Part shown: positions 10,301-22,300 of the stretch, piece after piece
Layout: each line of letters starts with the position of its first letter
Position numbering within the stretch: the first letter of the stretch is position 1
NCBI RefSeq assembly: GCF_037975245.1
Contig: NC_092575.1
Location: forward strand, 25,696,841-25,760,840
Reading direction: 5' to 3'
DNA from: Apostichopus japonicus
Lineage: Eukaryota; Echinodermata; Holothuroidea; Aspidochirotida; Stichopodidae
DNA: 64,000 nt
Made by a program: the position numbers and the translations under genes
Notes under the pieces: model-generated
What the model was told of the DNA's origin: nothing
Seen by the model: only the letters and a program-made list of their open reading frames with translations
Database searches by the model: none

Positions 10301-13300
10301 TTAGGAAGGTGTGTTAGTGTAGAGAGACAGGTAAGAGGGAGGTGAAGTAAATGTTTGGCATTAATTGACTTAAAATGACAATTGACCTCCACCAAAAGTC
10401 ATAATATGCTCCTTAAATTTGATATGGTACATCTACAAACCAAATATGAGTTCTGTCAAATGTTCGCTTGCAATATCATGTTTACAAGGCTTTCACGATT
10501 TGACCTGTTGCCCCCAAATGAACTTTGCCTTCCACCAAAATCAATAAGCTGCTTTTAATCAATGTTATAAACCTTCATACCAAGGATGAGATCTGCCCAA
10601 GCTTCCAAAATTGAGATATCATGTTTAACAGGCTTTCATAATTTGACCTCTGATGATCCCAAATGACTTTTGACCTCCACAAAAAAACAATACGCTTCTT
10701 GTACTTAATGTGGTACTTCTACACACTCAATATGAGGTCTGTCGAACCTTCCCTTCTTGAGATATCGTGTTAACAAGTTTTCACTATTTGACCCCTGGTG
10801 ACCCCAAATGACCTTTGACCTCAACAGAAAGCAATAGGCTTTCTGTACCTAATATGGCACTTCTACACACCAAATATGAAATTGGCCTGGCTTTCCCTTC
10901 TTGAGATATCGGTTTACAAGCTGGGCGTCACAAACGTGCACGCACATACACACATACACCATCATCAATGCAAAGGTTACGATTATCATTGAAACCAAAA
11001 TCCAAGCAGATATTAAATTATGCAACTTGTTGTGCCTTCATTATGTATAGAGAAGTCAATACTCCTTTAGCAAGTAACATCATCTTTGTTTCCTTAATTT
11101 ACTCACATTAATAATGTTGCTTGCTGGTGTCAAATCAACTTAGTACTTTTTATGCAATATATCTACCCCAGGAAGACTTGGGTTTTGTGGATATTTTTTA
11201 GAGGAACCACATAATTTGTAACAAAATGAAATTTTGACCTAAGAAATGTGCTCTTAACAAATCACTTTATAATTTGTCAGTGAAACACGATAAAAATCAC
11301 TGTACAAATCATGAAAGAAAGTTACGATGCCAGTAACCGACTGACAAATCACAATATGAAACAGAACTGACCTCAAACTGGTACAGATATCACCATGGTA
11401 ACAAGAGATTATACTCACCTTGAACTCTTCATCACAGTCCTTACAGAAACAAACAGTTATTAAGACATCATCTTTGGCATCAAGTATCCCATCAATAAAT
11501 GGAACAACACGGAATATATGCTTCTGGTCGGTTTCTTGGCTGACTAAATTAACAAAGACGTAGCTCAAGGTGTTAATATCAAGACTGATCCTCTCCGGGT
11601 CTAGCTTCCAGTCAATGGATTTCTCTTCAGTCCAAGTTATTTCACCTATATTAAGTAATATTATACAAAATAAATTACTTCGTATTCTTAAATACAGTAA
11701 GTATCAATAGTTTATTAACTAAGATGTATTTTACAGTACTGATTCCATCATATAACTCATTGTAAATCTCCTGGTACATTCAGCAAGTTGCATTAACAGT
11801 GTTTTGGTCACCATCTTTACCTTTTTGTGAATTGTCTTCATCTTTCAGACCAGTGAAGATCATAACACCATGTCGATCTGGCTCAGGGATAATAGCCGAG
11901 TGAGGAATAGTCAGCAGGGCGGGCTTGTTGAGGACAAGTCCTTCTGGCTCTAGTTTTATAAGGGGTGTCATTCTGCCTCTACGAGCACTTCCAGGAAGGT
12001 GTATGTCAGGATCATAGATTACTTTAACAGCAATAACATGATCAAAGGATAAAGCGTCTTCAGGAACAGTCAGATGAACTCCCATGATGATAATAGTTCC
12101 ACCTTCACACTTTATCCTGTGTTCAATGTATGAATGATGTTGTCTCATTTCAAGTATTTGTGAATCTTTTCTTTGTTTTGTTAGTTCTGCTTTATCTGTT
12201 CTCTCCATCAAAGTCTCCATACCATGGTCATGATATTCCTCTCTTTCATGAGAACCTTGTGATGGAGTTGATTTGTCATCAGGGACAAAACTGACATTTT
12301 CAACTGAAATAGAATAATGGATATACAAACCCTAACTAGTTACTGAATCTTTGACATTACGGGAAAAAAATTGCCATACTGAGCCAGATTAATACAAAAT
12401 TCTTCCAACTGATTGATGAAAGGGGTATTATTGAAGGAATCATAATACAAAATGTAATAGATATGTAACACAAGCTTTATGTTGTTAGATAATTTGACGA
12501 GTGGCAGCAGACAACGGGAATATCAAACAATCTAGCATCGTACTCTGAGAGTGACCAGATGGCTTAAATGGATCCTTGAAATATTGGATAATCCTTGGGA
12601 CATAACTTGGGGAGCATTTTCTATTTTTAATCTTTTTACTATAATGAAATGAAGCAAATGGCACAAATAATTGGTCAAAAGATCCTCTAGTAATTACTTT
12701 CACCATACATACACCGTGATAATTTAAATCAACACATTGCCTGAAAGCCAAATATTAAGAACTGATTCACAAACATTTCTAGAGTTTTTATTGTACTGTA
12801 CTATGTTTGTTTTATGTATTCCGATTGCGTCATTTTATCCATTCTTACCAGGCCAGTCAAGCAGTTCTGGTGCTTGGTTTTCTTCAAACTGAAAGGGGTC
12901 AACTTTGGATTGATATGGAGCTAAAAGGTTTTCATTTGTTTGGTTTAGCTGAATATAAACCAAACCCTTTTGTAGGTTAGTGACATCGTACAAGTTGATG
13001 ATGTTTCGTGTCTTCATGAAATTAATCAGAGTGATTCCTGGTGTCTCTATCAGAGAAACCCTGCGTAGCATATCAGTTTCTGCCGGTGGTAGGCCAAACA
13101 GAGTTGCTAACTTCAGAGTGCTGTCTAGAGTAAGATCATCGGCAACATTGACCATTAATCTGCCATAATCAGCTAAAATGTAAAAATAGTAAGAATAAAT
13201 TATATTTAAAGATCACACTCAGCACAAGAAGACAATTGATAAAATTGACCATTAAATAATGGATGAGATCACATTTCCTATTAATCATTTGATTATTAGA

Positions 13301-16300
13301 TTGATTTGTATCGCATTAATATGTAAAAACAAAATACAATTCTTTAAGTCAGTTCAATAGCTGAAGAAAACATAATTTATGTGGAATATGAATAAATGAT
13401 ATTCCTTAAGTATTGTTGATGTAACTGCTCATTTACACACCAAGCATTAGTGTTAGTGTTACTATCACAACTTAATTGTCACCTTTTAAAAAAATAGCAT
13501 TGAATTTAACACCAAATGATTTAAAAATCATAAATATACTCTTCAGATTTTAGTGTTTTGTGATCTAGCTCACTTTATGACATCAAAGTAGAAACATTAT
13601 AATGAGAAATTCGGTAAGACATATATTTTCTAAATTTCACATGAAATTTCAGTAAACATTGATACCTGCATTACTTAGCTAAAATTCTTGGTTTGCTTAG
13701 TCTCTTCAGGACTGTAGCAGCTATACAATGATGAAACTACTTGTAAAAGGGATACATTTAAACAATTAATATGATGGAAGTTATATGTGTTAAGATTGAG
13801 CACAACACTTGAACCTCCATGGTTGGTATGCTTTTTTTTACACAACTCCTAATTGACATATTAAAGCAGTCTAGCATTCTGTTTAAATGTGTCTATGATG
13901 GACTCCCAAATTACCTTATAGTTTAATTGCTATAAATTGTTCAGTTATACAACAGATACCTAGATGTGTTATTTTGTTGGTATTAGATGGTGATCACATG
14001 GCTACCAAATGAGTAGTGCAACATTTGAAGTTTTAGAGCCGTTTGATGATTAAACCCAGGGGAAATTTGACACATGTATACGTACAGTAATCCATCTTCA
14101 TAAACACACATCACTGCATCAGTACACATTAGAGTGACCTATATTTTAGGATTAAAATTAGTACCAGTGTATTGTTTCAATGATCTCATGTGAAAAAGAA
14201 GATCCACCAAAACCAGGAAAAGATTAACAAGGAAGACTATGCATCTTGTACAATCATCCCCGTCCATTTGACATTTATTGTCACAAATTAATTTACCCCC
14301 GGACTATACTTTATAAAAGACTTTACTTGTTTCCATGACACCCATTGATTTATATACACCTGTGCACAGCTCACTTGACTTTCAATATATCAACAAGATT
14401 GACAGTTTGACAATGCATTAACACTAAATTAAATCAATTCAATGACCCCTCCCTTGGCCCCTCCCCTGCCCCCTCTTTCTACATCTCCCCTGACAGCTTT
14501 GAAGATCTGCACGTAGGACTATTTAAGGACAAACATACTGATGTAAGGAACCACTGTACTGCATTGGTATCTACATTCAGCAGCAGTAATTATCTTTTCA
14601 TTGCGATCCTACCTGCCAAAGTTGATTGCTGTGATACATCTAGAGTTTCATGTTCTTCAAGTAGGGTTTCTTCCCACGTAACAGATACAGATGAAGTCTG
14701 CAGATAAAAAACATAGGAAAGATATGTTATTTGGTGTACTGAAACTTGTGTTGATACGGATTTACAGAGTGTTACCTTTGATAACTCAAAATGACCTTTG
14801 ACCTCCACCCAATCCAATAGGGTTTCTTGTACTAATTGTGGGGAAGCCACATGCCAAATGTAATAACTACAGAGGTTACTGATCCTAAGACATTGTGTTT
14901 ACAAGCTACTGTAGGGCGTCACATACATAAACCCATCCTCACGCATACACACTCGCCAACCTGATTGCATAGGTAACTTGCCTACCTATTGTAACTTCCA
15001 AGTAACCAGAAAGAACCTTACTTTTCTTTTCTATCACATATCAAGTTACACCAATTATGTCTTCAGCTGATAGAACCAACTGATTGTAGAATAGGTGAAT
15101 GCATACGCACTTCACATTACTTGTGATCCAACGTAGCATGAATTTTGAAAATTTTATTAAATCATTACATTATTTCTGTAAAGCTCAAAATATTGTTGTC
15201 AACTTGTAATGACCTTCATAAGTGGAATATTTTATCATAAATTCAAAAAATTAATGATCTAGTCACAATATTTTCCTAACTTCATAAACACACACAGTTT
15301 CTTTTGCTTCTGATGGTATACTGGCTACATATACACACTGTTCTATATTCATAATTCACTTACTATACTTAATCATACTTAAGCACCTTTCACGCTTTCC
15401 CGGATCGCACCGGGTCTTGCCAGATCGGGGCATATGGACGTATCCGGCAGGATCTGTGGTCCGATTTGGCAGGATCCGTAGCTATCCATGGCAACCTGTA
15501 CCGAACATGTTCAACAATTTTTGAGTCCAACCACGGATATAAAAAAAAACCTTAGACGACCCATAGATATTCGTAGCAACCTGTAATGGACCCTTAGAGC
15601 TTCCCTAGTAAGCCGTGATCACGTAATCAGTGACGGATCCAACTACGGGTTGGTACGTATTGAAACGGATAGCGCCAAGTATTGGTATGCCTATGTATGA
15701 ACTACGGCTAGATACAACTTGCTACGGGTTGTAACGTGTTGTGACTGGTCGGTAAAGCTTGGTACTGCTTGCTACGAATCGAGGCGCCCAACGTGTGGGT
15801 CAATTGGTGACGCTTCCCTAACTATTTGATCATTCTGACTTTCTCCATTGATCAGAGCACATCACCACATCACTGCAGTTCATCATGCCACTAAAGAAGA
15901 GGGAATCAACATGAAGATGAAAAGCCAAGAGCCCAGCATTAGCCGACCTACAGAGTCATCATAGGCTAGATCCAACTTTGAATCTAGGACTGGATCCAGG
16001 TCTGCATCTCCTTCTGTCAATGTTTCCAGAGGTTGTATAATGAATGACTGCATCAGGCGGAAGCTCCTTTCCATGTTACCGTACCAAGCCGTAAGAACCA
16101 GTAGGGGATACTTTGACAGCACGTATTAAGCCGTAGTGGAACCGCACCAACATGTAAGAGAGCCCTATAAGTAAGCCGTAACTACCCATAAGTTAACCTA
16201 GGAAGCTATCCATACAAATTCTTATCAACCTGTAACAATGTCGTGGAAACCCGTACTAGACCCGTATCAACCCGTAACAACCCGCTCTGGATATGTATTA

Positions 16301-19300
16301 CCGCCTTTCTACGTCATGGAAGTTGCTAGTTGCCTTGTGCTAGAAATTGTTCCAAAATGTTGCAGGAACTTGGAAAGGGGCTTTACAAATTATACCTGTT
16401 TCAAGGCTTCCCTAGGTAGCTTCAACACCTCTTGTAAGGCCATGGATTCCTTGGCATGGTCCAGTTGAGACTTCACAAGTTCATCTTTTGTAGCTCTCAG
16501 ACTTGATTTAGCATCTTCCAGCTCCTGTCATGTAAACGACACAATTGATGAGACAAGAAAGATGCACCCCCAGTGGTAACCTGCCACATCTTATCATGTA
16601 TACTAGTGTTGAAGTAGCCCATTTCTGAAGGGAAAACTTCTTCATATGTATTTTCAGGCAGGCTGAACTGATAACCATTTGACCTTTACTTCGGGTGTGA
16701 CTATTTGCAAATTTTTACCTGGCTCAGAGAAATCACATGTTTACAATAAATTAGTGCAGAGAATTGTGAACTAACGTTCTAAAGGAACTGCCATGAATGG
16801 TGGAACTACTGTTCTGTTCTAGAATAGGAATATAGGCCTATCACACTGAAGGACAGAGGTTCAATTATATCAATAAGGTTGATTTATTTTATGTTTTGAT
16901 GTTCAATAAGTCCCATAATATGTTTTAATCTACTGCATATTGTGCCATAGCACATGCAGAATTCCCCTGTTTAATTTTGCTAGTTAACTTAAACTGCCAT
17001 TTGTAACTAAGCATTTAGAACATTATAGTGTAACTTCATTTTCGTAGAGAACTTCCACATCAACAAAGCATTCCACTATGCATTGCAAACACTATCAAAG
17101 ATCTGTTCTTGAGATAAACGGATTAAATATACTTCACTGTTTGGAAAAGGAATGACATGAAAGTTAGGTGTAGCACTAAAATATTAAATACAATAGGGAT
17201 CTTGTACTTATGATGTAAAAGTGTCACGCCTAGAAGGATCTTTGTCATTTTCTACTTCTTGATTTTCTTACCTTTTCATGATTTGATTGACCTTGATTAA
17301 TTTCAATGACCATTGACCTCTATTAATATGTTTATAGTTAATGTACATCATATGAACTAAATATTCATGTTTGTATAAAATTCTTGAGACAAAGAGCTGT
17401 TAGTATGGTCATCATTAGACCTCTACTGTTGGATATAATACACTTTCCCTAATTTCTGAAAATGCATTTTGCATTTGCAAATGGTAACTTACAAATACAA
17501 ATTCACTTTACACCACTATATCAAGCAGAAGGGTAGACTTGTTCAAAGTGACTAAATTTCTCATGACCCAAGTCAGGTTACTTGGTCGTCTGTTTTCTAT
17601 AATAACAAGCTATGTGAAGTCTGACCTCTTTCTGCTGCTGAAGTAATTCATCCTTCCCATCCTTCAATGTCTTCAGTTTGTTCTCAGTTGTACTCAATCT
17701 AATTCTGAAGAGTTCTTTTTCTTCCTCTGTTGTCTTTAGTCTTCCAGTGAGCTGTTCTTTTTCATCTTCTGATTCAGTAAGTTTGTGAGAGAGTTCCTGC
17801 CTTTTGTTTTCTAATGCCTTTAGTTGACCCTTGAGTACTTTTGTGGTCAACTTTGAATCTGAAACAAACATATAAGATACAAACATGGTTAAAGATTGTC
17901 CTCCACCCAAGAGATTAAGTTATGTGTTGTAAATAAACACAGTTCAATGGACGTTAGTAATTTATGCGGTAAACACTTCCAGGAAAATATTGTGACAAAT
18001 TTAGTGCTCAAATTTTGGTCCAACTTTAGCATGTTATTTGAATTGACCAGGCAAATCTTTCACTTTCCTTGGTGCTGATGTTGGTCCTGCAGCTGAGCAA
18101 TTGAACAAAATCAATACCCTTCAATGATCCTCCAATATATCAAGGATACTAAAGTCCATACTTTTTAAAGGAAAGGAATTTACAAACTTTTACCAATTTT
18201 GTCTGAACATAACCCAAATCAAACTTTTGAGTGTATCCCCATAAGTTACAGACTTCTGCAAAGATCTTGCTGTAATACAAGACCTTGACATTGAATGAAA
18301 CATGTACTGTGGAATAATTACATTTCTGAACATCCAAATTGAATTCTCATTCTGGCATTGAAGTACTTTACCGGCCATTGCGGTTATTCAATTTCTTGCC
18401 AACTCGTTTATCATATTATTTGTATCAAAGGATATTAATGGAGCGTCCTTATTCTGTCAACCATGGGTTAATTAAGTTAAGTGAATGCAATGGTATTATA
18501 CCTCAAATGCATCTATTCTTTGTGTGAGCAATGTGTTTGATTTTTCTTTGGCGATTCATAGCATATTTAACTTATTAAGCTCTCTGATATAAACATACCT
18601 TGAGCTTGTTGGTAGACAGTCAATACTGCCACCAATTTACTCAGTCCCTTGTCAGAGCATGCTGTCATTAAATGGCTGATGTCATCAACAGAAACCTTCC
18701 CTGTCTCTCTGAGATGGTGGACAAGAGAAGAAAAGGGTGCATCGCTCTTAATAATGTCCTTTGATTCCTTAGCTGGAACTTCAGAGTAGTCAAGTAGCTT
18801 CTTACAGTCATTTTTCTCAATCATTGACTCTGAGCACATCAGGAGGTTATCAAATGTAAAGATGTCACTCTGTAATAAAAAAGTCAAATTAATATACTGG
18901 TGGTAGCAGATTATATATTTATTTCAGATTACGTATTAACATCTGACAATTGGATGGATTGATTTTTAAAACTGTACAGTTGCAAGCTTCTATACATGAA
19001 GCTGCACATCAGTCAGATTGGTGTAGATTTATTCATGACGTCACCAACTTAAAATGATAGTTTATGGGCTAAAAACTATTCTTCAAGTTTAGCCAATAAA
19101 CACTACATTGTGACCCGTTTTTGTATATGAACTATGAATGTGATCATGGACGTAGAACTACTTAAAGTATCTATTCTGGGAAATGTAGGTAGCCAGTAAT
19201 GTCAATATAACACACAAATAACCCTCTCCGACCCCTGTTCTTTTAATACCTATCACGTTTTCCTTAATTCTTAACAGTGGTTTTTAACATGAGTTAAGAT

Positions 19301-22300
19301 TTTAATTACTATGTCAATCATTGATGCAGTGTTGTATTTTACAAAGTATTTGTTTTTAAATTAAAAAAATGCTTGTAAAAAATGCAGCTCAATGCCTGAA
19401 TAATCAAAGTTCATATGCACTATCAATATTTTTTTTTTAAATTGGTGTGTACACTAAATTGTATGTGCAGCTACAGCACTATGGAGCTATACACAGCTTC
19501 ATGACAAAGAATACATGTGAAACATTTAATTATTAAAGCTATCTGTAGTTACCAACTTATTTTAATACTATTTTAACCAACTTTACTGGGTTACTTAAAC
19601 CTGTTAGACATAATTTACTAGTATATGGGTGTGGTCTGATGACATAACCAGAACGCAAGAATGCATTGTGGTTTCGATGATGTTACATGATCAGTTTTCT
19701 TCATGAATCTGACGTAATGTGTAGTGAGGATGTATATCTCTACAAGGGTTTCAAGATTTGACCTCTGATGACCCCAAATGACCTTCACCTCCACCAAAAC
19801 CAATAGGCGTCTTTAACTTAATGTGATACCTCTACACACTAAATTAGAGGTCGGGCCAAGCTTCCAAAATTTGGAAAAAGGTGGTTTAAACGTTTTCACA
19901 ATTTGACCCCTTGTGACCCCAAATGACCTTTGAGCTCCACCAAAAACAATAGCCTTCTTGTACTCAATGTGGTACTTCGACACACTGAATATGAAATTGG
20001 TCTGACCTTTCCCTTCTTGAGAAATCGTGTTTACAAGGGTTTCACAATTAGATCCCTGGTCACCCCAAATGACCTTTGACCTCCACCAAAAACAATAGGC
20101 TTGTTGTACTCAATGTGATACTTCTACACACCATATATAAATTCAAAGGTTACGATTATCATCGAAACCAAAAAGGCCTTTTACAGAAAGACTATTGTTC
20201 TTACAGTGGTTGACATGTGGTAATGTTTTCTCATGCAAGGGGTAGCACTGATCACATTACATCCATGTGCATAGCAATTGAATATATAACACTGTGTGCT
20301 TGGTGACAGCTAGTGAATGCATCTAGCATCTTCACTAAAGTTAATTAATGTACTGCATAATTAGACAATTGAGCAGGATATTGTGTATCGTCACTTACAC
20401 AAAGTGATCTCTATAATCGTTACTGTCATATTTTGACAGGAATACACTGCAGTTATACATTACTTTCTTAGTGTTCAAACGTAGAAAATCGACATAATTT
20501 TCAAACCAGTTAATGTTTTGCCTCATTTTCCCTGCTAATTCCCATATTACCTGCATTATGAGTATAGTACAGCTAAATTGAGCTACGTATTAATTAATCC
20601 AATATCTGTTACTTGGTTACTTATAAGGACAACATTACACAGTGCATTCCTTATAATGGAAATCATAGGCCATCAGTGAAATGAACCACTTGAAGAGAAC
20701 TGACAAAAATACTGCCAACTGACTCGGTGCAACCCCTATTAAAGTAAAGCCTTTACTTAGCTACAACTTTCAGAAGTAATGAAAAATGATTTCAATGGCT
20801 TTGTGAATGTTGCAGTCTTAACTCTGTTGACAATGCGAAAATATGACAAGGCTAAGGTAACATTTTCCCCTTCTTTTTCTACATTTTTGACTAATTTGCA
20901 TCTAAATAAACCATCCTACATCCACCACCCCCCAAAAAATTATATGTATATATGTGCACTAGTGTCAATTTGAATTAATCAAGGCCTAAAGTAAGATATA
21001 TATTGCCCTTAATATTTCTTGAAATTTACCTCATTTCAAAGAAAGTTGAACCTGTTATGTTCTTAACAATAGTTCGCATTGATTTTTGTCAAATTTGAAT
21101 ATTTTAGCACACTTTGACAGCCAAAATTATAATAAAGGAAATACATTTTATGGCCTCAGCTGAACGTCAGAATGGAACATTCACTTGCATACTTTTCATA
21201 GAATGTTGGGCCTAGATCGTTATAGAAATCTTTGCCCGTCAAAATAGCACCTATTGCATTATTGAGAGAATTTCATTTTCACTTATACCAAATTTGTAAA
21301 CATAAGTAAGTTGTATGCTGAGAAAATAAAAAAATGTTTTTCAAATGATATGTGTTGCTCTAATACTGAAAATGCAACTTGCATCCAATGGCCTGATTTT
21401 TTCATAAAATTGTGCACTTACTTTTCCACCATTTTGATCTCACTCTTAACAAACAAGCAATAGTTGTCTTCTTAATAAAATTTCGCATTCACTGGTAACA
21501 ATTTTTTTCTATAAGCAGGTTGTTTTGTCTCTTGTTTTGTTTTGAATCCAATGGCCTATATTTTTTTATGAAATTGCACTTTCTTTTCCACCAGTTTGTT
21601 CTCCATCTTAACAAACAAGTGGTAGTTGTGCTTTTAATTTTGTTTATTTTTGAAGCAATTAAGACTGAGAAAATAAGGAAAACCAATTTTAAGTTTACAT
21701 TGACAGTTCAAAAAACTTCCATGACAACCTTACCAGAATCAGCAATCCCAAAGAAAATGTGCCCTTATTTTTCATGAAATTTTAAATAGTAGTACTCAAA
21801 ACATCTAAGAGTGTCTTCTTGTCACTTGTTCGCATAGAATGATACCCAATTTGTTGAGCTTCAATCAAAAGATTGCTTTAATAACAGTGATAAATATGCC
21901 CAATTTTCACCATTGGCCTATATTTATCAGTACTTACTGTGTGATATTCATAGACTTCTCCAGTTGTTTCAGTAACCAAAAACAATCTGTTTATGTTATT
22001 ATTGATCCTGATTCTCCTGGAATCATCAGGAACTTTAAAAGAAGCCAAGATATGACCCCCAGAGATGGATGAATGACCCCCAGAGATGGAAGAAAGACCC
22101 CCAGATAGAGAGTAAACAACAACTTGACTACTCTCACCTTCACCCCATAATATAAATATTAATCCTTTCTCTTCACTGACTGTTATACCACATGCACGGC
22201 TCTCCTGTGTGCTTGTATATTCTTGTTCTATTTTTCCCTCACTATTATACATTAAAGCTCTCCAATACAGGACTGTACAGATAAACAGTTTAGTATTACT

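Noticed and set aside
12485-12751. 88-codon minus-strand frame between the second DED and ZU5 exons
   Set aside because: Phases join 12849 directly to 12303; this frame would need extra splice sites that are not seen.
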